Shown here in pieces: positions 1 through 6,933 of a DNA stretch of 9,444 nt. The number at the start of each line of letters is the position of its first letter. Within the stretch, counting starts at the first letter, position 1. This stretch comes from Verrucomicrobiota bacterium (GTDB lineage: Bacteria > Verrucomicrobiota > Verrucomicrobiia > Limisphaerales > UBA8199). The DNA is taken from positions 1 to 9,444 of the forward strand of contig JAPLUA010000254.1 of the NCBI GenBank assembly GCA_026397855.1, read 5' to 3'. The notes beneath the pieces are model-generated. The model worked only from the letters and a program-made list of their open reading frames with translations, was not told the origin of the DNA and searched no databases. The position numbers and the translations under genes are program-made.

Positions 1-1
1 C

Positions 2-211
2 ACGACCAACGCCATTGAATCGCTCAACCGATCCTTGGGCAAGATCAGCAAGAATCGAGGGGTGTTTCCCCATGAGGAATCACTGCTTAAGCTCTATTAC
101 AGGGCCTTGAAGCGGACCGCTTTTAATCGTCGCTGGCCAGAAGTAGCGCTTTCCTGGCACATTGTCTTCGTGTTCACGTGCCGGCGAATGCGAATATGCG
201 GATCCTGCTGA
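2..211 (+). CDS. IS256-family (mutator-type) transposase, C-terminal end, cut by the window edge
   Basis: The open frame enters from the left edge and ends at TGA 209-211. Its first residues, TTNAIESLNRSLGKISKNRG, are the hallmark of the C-terminal part of the DDE catalytic domain in IS256/mutator transposases (TTN-x-IES-x-N...K...RG-x-FP), which cut and paste IS DNA. VFPHEESLLKLYYRALKRTA follows, as in the family. The last ~25 residues (from about position 130) only loosely resemble the usual 'W..ALNQFAI.FEDR' end and finish in a Cys/Arg-rich tail, so the tail may be eroded or may read through the IS terminal repeat. The frame overlaps the start of the next gene by about 30 bp, which suggests the IS ended against, or truncated, the 5' region of that gene. 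Whether the upstream part is intact cannot be seen. Confidence 0.85.
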   Translation, partial: TTNAIESLNRSLGKISKNRGVFPHEESLLKLYYRALKRTAFNRRWPEVALSWHIVFVFTCRRMRICGSC

Positions 212-1185
212 AGAACCAGACCTCGGCGCAGTTGCACGCCGCCCTGGCCCCGGCCGGGGTGAGCCCGCACCTCGCGCGGCGGCTGTTGGCGGCTGCCGTG
301 AAGCGGGGAGAATTGCCCGCCCCGGGCAGCGGCCTCACAGCCCGGTTGCGGGATGATCTGCTCGCCCTGACCGAGATTCCCCACCTGACGCAGGTGCAGA
401 AGGTCGTCTCGCCACAGGACGGCTTCGCCAGGTATCTCTTTCAAGGCAGGGGAATCGGACAGTTTGAGGCGGTCCGTATTCCACTTCTCCACCGGCCCGG
501 GGACCTCAAGTATGTCGCCTGCGTCAGTTGCCAGGTCGGTTGCGCCATGGGCTGTGTCTTCTGCGCCACGGGCCGGATGGGCTTTGGACGGAACCTCGCT
601 GCCTGGGAAATCGTGGATCAAGTCGTCAAGATACAGGCCGACTCGCCGCATCCCGTTCGCGGGGTGGTCTTCATGGGAATGGGGGAGCCGATGCTCAATT
701 ACGACGCGGTGATGACGGCCATCGGGATTCTATCCGAACCCTGCGGGATGGCCATTGCCGCCAAAGCGATCACGCTCTCCACGGTTGGTATCATCCCCGG
801 CATCCGCCGCTTCACGGCCGAACGCCATCGCGTTCGCCTGGTGGTCTCGCTGACTTCCGCGGACCCGCTCCAGCGGCGGGAGTTGTTGCCGGTCGAGCAG
901 GGGAACCCGACGCCGGACCTCATCCAGGCACTCCGGGAGTACCACTCCGTCAGCGGGCAAAGGGTCACGCTGGCATGGACCATGATATCGGGGGTGAATG
1001 TTGGCGAGGGTGACGCCCAAAGGCTGGCGGACCTGACCCGCGGCCTCCCCATCAAGCTCGACCTGATTGACGTCAACGATCCGTCCGGGCGCTTCCGCCC
1101 GCCCTCGCGTGGCGAGTTGGATACGATACAGCGGCGGTCAGGATATCGGCGGTGCCTGCGGCATGCTGTCGGGCGGCATAGGTGA
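178..1185 (+). pseudogene. rlmN: RlmN-like 23S rRNA (adenine2503-C2)-methyltransferase, 3' end deleted and frameshifted
   Basis: This is a radical-SAM methyltransferase of the RlmN/Cfr family, which methylates C2 of A2503 in 23S rRNA and some tRNAs. Counting from GTG 178, the 4Fe-4S cysteines are C122, C126 and C129 (CAMGCVFC). C115 matches E. coli C118, and the SAM-binding GMGEP is at 167-171. ITLSTVGIIPGIRR and KLDLIDVNDPSGRFRPPS follow as in the family. ATG 196 is an alternative start and removes six residues. After 'RGELD' (about 1125) the frame is lost and ends in an unrelated 20-residue tail. The expected ending, RYSGGQDIGGACGMLSGG, is present but in frame 2 (about 1124-1177), with the catalytic Cys (E. 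coli C355) codon at 1157-1159. About 15-20 residues that normally separate the two parts are missing. So a deletion whose length is not a multiple of three has inactivated the gene, unless it is an assembly error. The IS sits directly upstream. A functional second copy elsewhere is likely. Confidence 0.85.
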
Positions 1186-1345
1186 CCGGGTCGTCGAACT
1201 CGATCTCGAAGCCGTGGCAAACACTAATGGTAACGTTGACGATGTCAAAGTTGTTGATGCTGCCGTAGGCGATGCCGGCTTGGGCAGCCCCCGGGGGCGA
1301 TGAGGACGAGAATGGCGGCGGGCAGCGCGACGCTTTCGATGTCGT
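1186..1345 (-). pseudogene. remnant of the N-terminus of an exported protein, frame-broken and truncated
   Basis: Reading leftwards on the minus strand, one frame gives a hydrophobic signal-peptide core, SVALPAAILVLIAPG (about 1290-1340). The next frame continues with AAQAGIAYGSINNFDIVN, then CHGFEIEFDDPVTY (about 1184-1285). Joined, they make a plausible signal peptide (h-region, then A-A-Q-A before the mature start). The break falls in a C5G5 run at about 1289-1298, a typical site for a one-base indel or sequencing error. The mature part resembles, from memory, a secreted-protein family starting 'YGS.NNFD.VNDTG..CHGFEIELDD' seen in PVC and acidobacterial genomes, so family membership is inferred. 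After about 50 residues the homology runs into the 3' end of the broken rlmN-like gene, so the rest has been lost. No clear start codon remains. Confidence 0.5.
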
Positions 1346-1368
1346 GTGTCGTGAGCTTGGGATGATCG

Positions 1369-3225
1369 CTACCGCACGCCGATGGCGCGATAGTAGCGGG
1401 AAGCGGTAGCGGAGACCGTGTCACTGAAGATGCAGGTCGAGGAGGTAAGCACGTAGTTGGTAAGCGTGGTCCAATTGGCGGGAAACAACGAAGGGGATGC
1501 CTGCAATTGATACCGCGCCCCAAGGGCTCCCTCCAACCCCAGAACAGCAATGGCCCCTTGCTTTCGCGCACTCAATCGCGCCGGGGTAGGTTCTATGAAT
1601 CCCACAAAAGGTGCACCGGTGTTGAACTTGAACAGGACTGCGTCGCCGCCATTCAGATTGAGAACAAGCTGCCGGCGGGTATTGACGATTGGCAAGGCAT
1701 TGGTCGTAAGCTGGCCCGTAACGGAATCCAGCATAAGCAACTTGCTGGTCGCCGTAGTGTCCAGGAAATTAAGCCTGATTTCCTGCAGGCAATCTGCTGC
1801 GGTGCCGTCGGGAGCCGTCAGCCCGTTAACTACCAGCATATAGATCTCATTGGTGTAGCGTGTCCCATCAAGATTCTCATCCAATGGCTTGAACCAGGAG
1901 ATAATGGCGTCACCCAGCAGACCGTTGTTCTTGATGCCGGCCTTGTTCGTCACCACCCAACCGCGGAAGTATGGGTCATTCTTGTCCGATTCCCACCAGG
2001 TATAGGCCAAACCGGTCCCAGCCGGGTTCGAGGACGCCACGTCCGGATCAGCGGCAAACGAGTTAGGCACAGCAGTGAAGTTGGTCATGGCGCTGCTCAG
2101 ATACTTGCCGCGCAAGAACATGATGCTTGTGGTGATGCCCGGGGGGAAATTCGGGTCATTGCTGGCTGGGCCTGGGGGAAACCCGCTCGGATAGAGAGCC
2201 GGGTTGGTGTTGTGCAGGTCGTAGGCGGGTTTGAGCGCCACGAGCGCCCGCCCGAGGTTGATCGCGCGTTTGTTGACGTCCGCAACCTCGCCGTAAAGAC
2301 CATTGGCGTTGGTGACGGAGTCACCGGAACCATTAAACGTCTTGGTGAACAATGATCCGGAGCTGGGATTATAGGTGAAGTCGCTGAAGAATTTCACGTT
2401 AAAGGCCAGCGCCGCGCAGGTATTGAGGCGCAGTTCCGACTTGGAAGGATCGCGATAAACGGTCGTGTTATAATCCTGCACCGAATGAAAGGTTTGCCGG
2501 TAAATCGCCAGCGGAATGCCCGCGCTCTTGGCGTGTTCCCGATAGCGGCGCAAGTCACCATACCAGCTTGTGGGCGGACCAGCAATGACGGCGCCTATGT
2601 GATCGGGCGCATTCACGTCCCACTGGCACTGCCAGGGATACGTGTCGAAGCAGAGCATGTCCGGCTGGGCGCGCGTGTAGAAATCCGCCAGTGGTGCATC
2701 GCCGATCTGGCTGCCCCAACTATTGTGATACAGAATCGTGTTCGGCCAATTGGTGCGGACCGCAGTAAACCAGTTTACCAGCCGCATGCGCATCGTGGCG
2801 TCGTTCAAATCCCATTCGTCGCCTAGTTGAAGACTGACCAATTGGCTGAAGTAAGGAATCTCGTTCGTGCGTGAAAACAGCGCGCCGTTACCGGTCACCT
2901 CAACGCCCTGTCCTGGCATGCGGGTCTCGTCTGCAGCCCAGCGCGCCCATGGGAAGCCGGGCGGTGGCCCCTGCAAGTCCGAAATCGAACCCGCGTTGCC
3001 CGTGGCCTCACCCAGCCAGTCTATGGAGGTGAAATTGGCGTTTGAATAAGTATCCAGGTGAAAATAATTATCCGGGGTCGCAAGGCTCTGAATCTGCAGG
3101 CCCCGGTTAAGCAGGATCTGCTGCCCCTTGCTGACCTGAGCGCGAACGTAGTGGGGAAGGGCGACGATCACGCCTGCGAGCGCAGCCGTCCAAACAAGCG
3201 CCGAACGCGGCTTCCAGTTTCTCAT
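1369..3225 (-). CDS. large secreted protein, probable glycoside-hydrolase-like barrel with C-terminal YYR module
   Basis: The frame is open further upstream to 3285, but ATG 3225 starts a classic signal peptide: MRNWKPRSA, then LVWTAALAGVIVALPHYVRAQ with cleavage near A-R-A|Q. This gives 618 aa. Counting from this Met, GDEWDL is at 135-140 and DMLCFDTYPW at 189-198; the latter resembles a barrel strand ending in an acidic residue. A later stretch, NLGRALVALKPAYDLHN (~323-339), recalls the linker after the barrel in beta-galactosidase-like hydrolases. No family could be named, so 'glycoside hydrolase-like' is inference. The last ~50 residues (ARYQLQASPSLFPANW...SRYYRAIGVR) form a compact beta module common at the ends of verrucomicrobial exported proteins. 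A similar ending occurs on the secreted protein at 7797-8834. No Shine-Dalgarno motif is seen. The gene is divergent from the Gfo/Idh/MocA gene, across a 270-bp gap with no promoter I can defend. That pairing fits extracellular carbohydrate use. Confidence 0.8.
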   Translation of the reverse strand: MRNWKPRSALVWTAALAGVIVALPHYVRAQVSKGQQILLNRGLQIQSLATPDNYFHLDTYSNANFTSIDWLGEATGNAGSISDLQGPPPGFPWARWAADETRMPGQGVEVTGNGALFSRTNEIPYFSQLVSLQLGDEWDLNDATMRMRLVNWFTAVRTNWPNTILYHNSWGSQIGDAPLADFYTRAQPDMLCFDTYPWQCQWDVNAPDHIGAVIAGPPTSWYGDLRRYREHAKSAGIPLAIYRQTFHSVQDYNTTVYRDPSKSELRLNTCAALAFNVKFFSDFTYNPSSGSLFTKTFNGSGDSVTNANGLYGEVADVNKRAINLGRALVALKPAYDLHNTNPALYPSGFPPGPASNDPNFPPGITTSIMFLRGKYLSSAMTNFTAVPNSFAADPDVASSNPAGTGLAYTWWESDKNDPYFRGWVVTNKAGIKNNGLLGDAIISWFKPLDENLDGTRYTNEIYMLVVNGLTAPDGTAADCLQEIRLNFLDTTATSKLLMLDSVTGQLTTNALPIVNTRRQLVLNLNGGDAVLFKFNTGAPFVGFIEPTPARLSARKQGAIAVLGLEGALGARYQLQASPSLFPANWTTLTNYVLTSSTCIFSDTVSATASRYYRAIGVR

Positions 3226-3495
3226 CGCAAACACGAATATGGCAACATTGGGAAGGATAGTTGACGTGAATGCAGTTGAGATCAATCAATTTCTGCTAAT
3301 GCCAACTCTCCTTCACCTTGGCGGTGCCCCGGGGACGGGCTGGCCGCAGGGCGCTGGCCCCTATTTTATCTGCTTTACCAGCGCCGACTCCTGCCAATAC
3401 AGTTAGCATCACTGCGGGCACGACAATCACTGAATGCGGCGCAGAGCGTGAAGAAAACCGGGCCGAGCATCGTCAATTAACGTAGCCAAATATAC

Positions 3496-4887
3496 ATGAA
3501 CGCACTTACTAGACGGGATTTTATCAAACGCACAACAATCGCAGCTGGCGCCACAGCCCTGGCTTTCCCTTATGTGGGCAATGTCCTGGGCGCCAACGAT
3601 CGCATCAATGTGGCCTGCATCGGGGTTGGGGGCAAAGGGGACAGCGACAGCAGCGACGCGGCGCGCTGCGGCGGGAACATTGTTGCCATCTGCGACGTGG
3701 ACACCAATACCCTGGACCGCAAGACAAAGCAATTCCCCGATGCCAAGAGGTTCCAGGACTATCGGAAAATGCTGGATAAAATGGGGAAGGACATTGATGC
3801 GGTGACGGTATCCACCCCCGACCACAACCACGGCTCGGCTGCGTTGCGGGCCATGAAGCTGGGCAAGCACTGCTTCTGCCAGAAGCCGCTCGTCCAGACA
3901 GTTTATGAGGCGCGGCTGATGCGAAAGCTGGCGGCGGAGAAGAAGCTGGCCACGCAGATGGGGAACCAGGGAAGCGCCGAGACCGGGTTGCGCCGGGCAG
4001 TCGAGGTGATCCAGTCCGGGGTGATCGGCAAACCGGTGGAGCTGCACGTCTGGACGAACCGGCCCATCTGGCCCCAGGGGCTCAACCGGCCGGCCGGCAA
4101 AGATCCGGTTCCCGCCACTTTGGATTGGGATTGCTGGCTGGGACCCGCAGCCAAGCGCCCCTTCAAGAAAGAGGTTTACCACGGGTTCAAGTGGCGCGGC
4201 TGGTATGATTTCGGCACCGGCGCCCTCGGCGATATGGCATGCCACACCGTCAACATGCCCTTCCGAGCCCTCAAGCTGGGCTACCCTAGCGTCGTGGAGT
4301 GCGAACTGGCTTCCCGGATGTACCCGGAGACATTCCCCAAGACTTCACGCATCCGGTTTGAATTCCCGGAGCGCGAAGGTTTGCCGCCCCTGAAGTTCTG
4401 GTGGTATGACGGCAATCCCAGGGACGCATTCAAGCCGGTCCGCCCCCCGGCGGAGGCGGTCAAGGAGATTATCTCGACCATGGGCAAACTGCCGGAAGCC
4501 GGCGCCCTGGTGATCGGGGAAAAAGGCAAGCTGTTTTCGCCGGACGATTACGGTGCCCAGTTCTTTGTGGCCATGAAAGGGCAGGACGAAATGCAGCCCG
4601 GGAACACCAACGACGCCTGCAAGGCGGTGCCGGAATCCATCCCCCGTTCCCCGGGTCACATGCAGGAATGGTTCCGGATGATGAAAGAGGGAACCCCGGC
4701 CTACTCGAACTTTGATATTGCGGCCTATCTGACCGAAATCATCCTGCTGGGCTGCGTCGCCTTGCGCCTGGGTGAAGGCGTGCGAATGGATTGGGACGGG
4801 CCGAACATGAAATCCACGAACCTTCCCGAGGCTGAGCGCTTTGTGAGGCGCCACAATCGGTCCGGCTGGGAGCTTCCAAGCGTCTGA
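3496..4887 (+). CDS. Tat-exported Gfo/Idh/MocA family NAD(P)-dependent oxidoreductase
   Basis: This 463-aa protein begins with a twin-arginine signal (TRRDFIKR at 5-12, then AAGATALAFPYVGNVLGA), so it is probably folded in the cytoplasm and exported. The Rossmann domain follows: VACIGVGGKG at 39-48 (dinucleotide loop), ICDVD at 65-69, TPDHNHGSAALRAMKLGKH at 107-125, and CQKPL at 128-132. CQKPL is the variant of the usual EKP motif in this exported subfamily, with Lys130 expected near the nicotinamide. WYDFGTGALGDMACHTVN (236-253) carries the Asp/His of the substrate site. The family oxidises or reduces sugars and sugar derivatives such as inositols, glucosides and sugar acids. The actual substrate cannot be told from sequence. 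Exported members are abundant in Planctomycetes and Verrucomicrobia. The start at ATG 3496 is fixed by the Tat signal, and there is no Shine-Dalgarno motif. The gene is divergent from the secreted hydrolase-like gene. Confidence 0.95.
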   Translation: MNALTRRDFIKRTTIAAGATALAFPYVGNVLGANDRINVACIGVGGKGDSDSSDAARCGGNIVAICDVDTNTLDRKTKQFPDAKRFQDYRKMLDKMGKDIDAVTVSTPDHNHGSAALRAMKLGKHCFCQKPLVQTVYEARLMRKLAAEKKLATQMGNQGSAETGLRRAVEVIQSGVIGKPVELHVWTNRPIWPQGLNRPAGKDPVPATLDWDCWLGPAAKRPFKKEVYHGFKWRGWYDFGTGALGDMACHTVNMPFRALKLGYPSVVECELASRMYPETFPKTSRIRFEFPEREGLPPLKFWWYDGNPRDAFKPVRPPAEAVKEIISTMGKLPEAGALVIGEKGKLFSPDDYGAQFFVAMKGQDEMQPGNTNDACKAVPESIPRSPGHMQEWFRMMKEGTPAYSNFDIAAYLTEIILLGCVALRLGEGVRMDWDGPNMKSTNLPEAERFVRRHNRSGWELPSV

Positions 4888-4923
4888 TCCGGAAGCCGGC
4901 TGTTGCCACGCGAGTCACGGCGG

Positions 4924-4952
4924 CGTCTCCCTCTCCTCCGCAGCGGGAGACG
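4924..4952. terminator. hairpin between convergent genes, possible bidirectional terminator
   Basis: CGTCTCCC (4924-4931) pairs perfectly with GGGAGACG (4945-4952) around a 13-nt loop. It lies 37 bp after the oxidoreductase stop and 24 bp beyond the HAD gene stop, which converges on it. There is no T-tract on either side, so it could instead be a Rho-dependent or processing hairpin, or a dispersed intergenic repeat. Confidence 0.4.
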
Positions 4953-4975
4953 GAGAAGCTACGACGCGCCTCCGC

Positions 4976-5668
4976 TCAATCTCGTTCGGGTTGGCGTGTT
5001 TGTACGCCTTCCCGAAGATTGAGCAGATTCAGCACCTCACCTGGCTGGTTGATGAGAGCCTGCGCCCCATCTTTCACCAGCTCCTCTTTCCCCCGGAATC
5101 CCCACAGCGCTCCGACCGCGCGCATGCGGGCAGCGCGCGCGGTTTGCATGTCAACCCCCGAATCCCCGACGTAGAGACATTCAGCAGGTGCAACCCCCAG
5201 TCTCCTGGCGATTTCCATGGCACTGGTCGGGTCGGGTTTGCGCGGGAACGCATCGCTTGCCCCAAGCACCACATCGAAATCCCACTTCGCAAGCAATTCG
5301 GCGACGCACTGCTGCGTAAAGTAGTCCGGCTTGTTTGACAGCACCGCCAGCTTCAATCCGCGAACCACCAGGGCGTCGAGCATTTCAGGCACGCCGGCGT
5401 AGGGTTGGGATTGGGTTTTCCAGGTTCGTTCGTATTCCAGCACATAGGCACCGACGCACGCTTGCACGGTGACCTCATCCCGGTGCGCCTGCGGAAGCGC
5501 CTGCGACAGCAGCTTGACGACCCCGTCACCGATGAGCATCCGGTAGCCGGGGTTGGGGTGTGTGGGAAAGCCTCGTTCAGCCAGAACACGGTTGGCGGCG
5601 TTGGCAATATCGTCGAGCGTATCGAGCAATGTCCCGTCGAGATCAAAGAGGATGGCGCGAAAAGGCAT
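4976..5668 (-). CDS. gph: HAD-superfamily phosphatase, phosphoglycolate phosphatase type
   Basis: This 230-aa protein is the usual length for cytoplasmic HAD subfamily IA phosphatases. All four catalytic motifs are present. DLDGT is at 9-13, with Asp9 the nucleophile and Asp11 the acid/base. SNK is at 111-113 (motif II Ser). KPDP is at 144-147 with Lys144 (motif III). GDSGVD is at 168-173 (motif IV, Mg2+ binding). The cap between residues ~16 and 90 is alpha-helical. GDGVVKLLSQAL in the cap is typical of phosphoglycolate phosphatases, which hydrolyse 2-phosphoglycolate to glycolate, so this is the best guess. The substrate of any one HAD enzyme is uncertain. The start is ATG 5668, with no Shine-Dalgarno motif. 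It lies 65 bp after the metallophosphoesterase stop on the same strand and may be co-transcribed with it. The two need not share a pathway. Confidence 0.9.
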   Translation of the reverse strand: MPFRAILFDLDGTLLDTLDDIANAANRVLAERGFPTHPNPGYRMLIGDGVVKLLSQALPQAHRDEVTVQACVGAYVLEYERTWKTQSQPYAGVPEMLDALVVRGLKLAVLSNKPDYFTQQCVAELLAKWDFDVVLGASDAFPRKPDPTSAMEIARRLGVAPAECLYVGDSGVDMQTARAARMRAVGALWGFRGKEELVKDGAQALINQPGEVLNLLNLREGVQTRQPERD

Positions 5669-5733
5669 ATATGTCGCAAACCGCTAAGGCAGGCTTTGAA
5701 GTGTTGAGGCAGCGGAAGCCGGCAATTGCGCTT

Positions 5734-6735
5734 CTACTCCATGGCCGGCTTTGGGCCGCCCAGGAGATTACCCGCGCCCTGGTCCACCACTTCCCGGACT
5801 TTCTTTCCGGTGATGGACTCGACCGAATAAACGTAGCCGCCATCCGCATGAAGCGTGAAGAAGCCGACATGGTGGGCGCCTCCATGGAACTTTGCCGACG
5901 CTGGCCCCTTGGCCTTGGCGGATTGCTTGTCCACCGGGTTCGCCCCCGCGGCACAGATCACAAACTCCTGGATGCCTTTGGTCTCGGCAGCTGCCTTGCC
6001 ATCCGGATCCATGGGGGCGAACCGTTCATAGACATGATTGTGTCCGTTGACAACAATGGCGGGGCCGTGATCATAGATGGCGTCCCAAAGCGGTTTCATC
6101 TTGGGAGTGCCGCAATGGCTGGCGTTGGAAAAGAGCGGGTAATGCCAATAGACCAGCGTGGGTGCCTTGGGTTTGGCTGCAAGATCCGCCTTGAGCCACT
6201 TCAGTTGTGCGCCGGCCTGCGCCTCGTCCCTGGCGAAAGTGACGCTGTCGAGGCTGACAATGTGCCATCCCCCAAGGTCAAAGCTGTAATACATCTCGGG
6301 AGCGTGCGCGGCTTGACCCCAGAACTTGCAATAGGCGCTGAACGGCGGTGTCGAATGCCGGTCGTGGTTGCCGGGGCATGGATAAATCCTGTCGAGGAAC
6401 CGGTCATACGTGCCTGCGTAGAGCTTCCGGTAGCTTTCGAGGGGAGTCGGTGTTGCGTTGTCCGTATCCCCGGCCAGCAGGACGGCGGAAACAGACGGAT
6501 AATCCAGAATCACGTCCGAAATCGCCTTGGAATCGGTGGTAAAGATGTCGGCAGTCACTGCGATCGTGACCCCTTTCTCCGCCGCAGTCGCGCAATGGGA
6601 TGCAGCCGCCAGGACGGCTGCGGTGAATGCCATCGCAAGCAGGAAACTGCCACCGGCAGGAAACTGCCTTCTGGCGCGCCCGCTTCTGCCTGGCGCTGCG
6701 CGGGTGAGGGATAACCGGTTTTGGCTCTCATTCAT
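5734..6735 (-). CDS. exported calcineurin-like metallophosphoesterase
   Basis: The chosen ATG 6735 gives 333 aa. The frame extends to a TTG at 6816, but that adds an unlikely low-complexity leader. A second ATG (residue 35) just before the hydrophobic core MAFTAAVLAAASHCATAA is also possible. The signal peptide core (~31-51) ends near ATA|AEK, so the enzyme is probably periplasmic. Metal-binding motifs in order are: VTADI (62-64, first Asp), AGDTDN (88-93), PGNHD (121-125), YWHYPLFS (~196-203) and NGHNHVYER (230-238). SFDLGGWHIVSLDS, QLKWLKADLAA and the region after the last motif (FAPMDPDG...KGIQEFVICAAG) match the purple-acid/alkaline phosphatase-like branch. The first motif is usually D-x-H or GDIA; here it is ADIF with no His, so the metal site may be atypical. 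The substrate is unknown. It lies upstream of the HAD phosphatase gene on the same strand. Confidence 0.88.
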   Translation of the reverse strand: MNESQNRLSLTRAAPGRSGRARRQFPAGGSFLLAMAFTAAVLAAASHCATAAEKGVTIAVTADIFTTDSKAISDVILDYPSVSAVLLAGDTDNATPTPLESYRKLYAGTYDRFLDRIYPCPGNHDRHSTPPFSAYCKFWGQAAHAPEMYYSFDLGGWHIVSLDSVTFARDEAQAGAQLKWLKADLAAKPKAPTLVYWHYPLFSNASHCGTPKMKPLWDAIYDHGPAIVVNGHNHVYERFAPMDPDGKAAAETKGIQEFVICAAGANPVDKQSAKAKGPASAKFHGGAHHVGFFTLHADGGYVYSVESITGKKVREVVDQGAGNLLGGPKPAME

Positions 6736-6820
6736 TGCAGCCCGATGCTGCCAGACCGGATCGGGTGCGGCAACAAGATGATTTGCTGGCGCTGCTGCCC
6801 GGCAGGGTGCAATCAAATAT

Positions 6821-6849
6821 TCATAGCCGCCAACTTGAGTTGGGGGTGA
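6821..6849 (+). repeat. palindromic intergenic repeat, copy 1
   Basis: This 29-bp unit has the core TAGCCGCCAAC (6824-6834) followed by a GAGTTGG return arm. It matches copy 2 (6868-6896, opposite strand) at about 22 of 29 positions. It lies in the gap between two minus-strand genes. Similar 'TAGCCGCCAAC...GTTGGCGG' units are remembered as common between genes in Limisphaerales, but I could not search for them here. Confidence 0.65.
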
Positions 6850-6867
6850 TTTGTTCTGCGAAGGAAT

Positions 6868-6896
6868 AGTCCGCCAACTGACGTTGGCGGCTACGA
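6868..6896 (-). repeat. palindromic intergenic repeat, copy 2 (inverted)
   Basis: This is the inverted partner of the copy at 6821-6849. GTTGGCGGCTA at 6883-6893 is the exact 11-bp reverse complement of 6824-6834. The copy is also internally palindromic (CCGCCAAC...GTTGGCGG at 6871-6890). Together the two copies can form one long stem or two small hairpins. Confidence 0.65.
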
Positions 6897-6923
6897 CACG
6901 GTGATTCCTTGAATCAACCGTGT
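6896..6923 (-). terminator. strong hairpin after the pseudopilin stop codon
   Basis: ACACGGT-GATTC (6896-6907) pairs with GAATC-A-ACCGTGT (6911-6923): 12 bp with one bulged A and a CTT loop. It starts 10 bp after the pseudopilin stop (TGA, 6934-6936 on the minus strand). It has no T-tract in the direction of transcription, so it is either a non-canonical terminator or a 3'-end stabilising hairpin. The inverted repeat pair lies just beyond it. Confidence 0.5.
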
Positions 6924-6933
6924 GCTGCCCGGG

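Noticed and set aside
1507..2355. 282-aa plus-strand open frame inside the secreted hydrolase-like gene
   Set aside because: Antisense to a gene with a signal peptide and C-terminal module; its own translation shows no domain.
3286..3495. GGCGCT (about 3350) pairing with AGCGCC (about 3380) in the divergent intergenic region
   Set aside because: A six-base stem with a long loop is weak, and no promoter or operator could be defended around it.
3427..4245. 272-aa minus-strand open frame opposite the Gfo/Idh/MocA gene
   Set aside because: Antisense shadow of a strongly supported gene, with no motifs.
5560..6714. 384-aa open frame on the plus strand opposite the metallophosphoesterase and HAD genes
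   Set aside because: It has no recognisable domain or motif and lies antisense to two genes with complete catalytic motifs. Long antisense frames are expected in GC-rich DNA.
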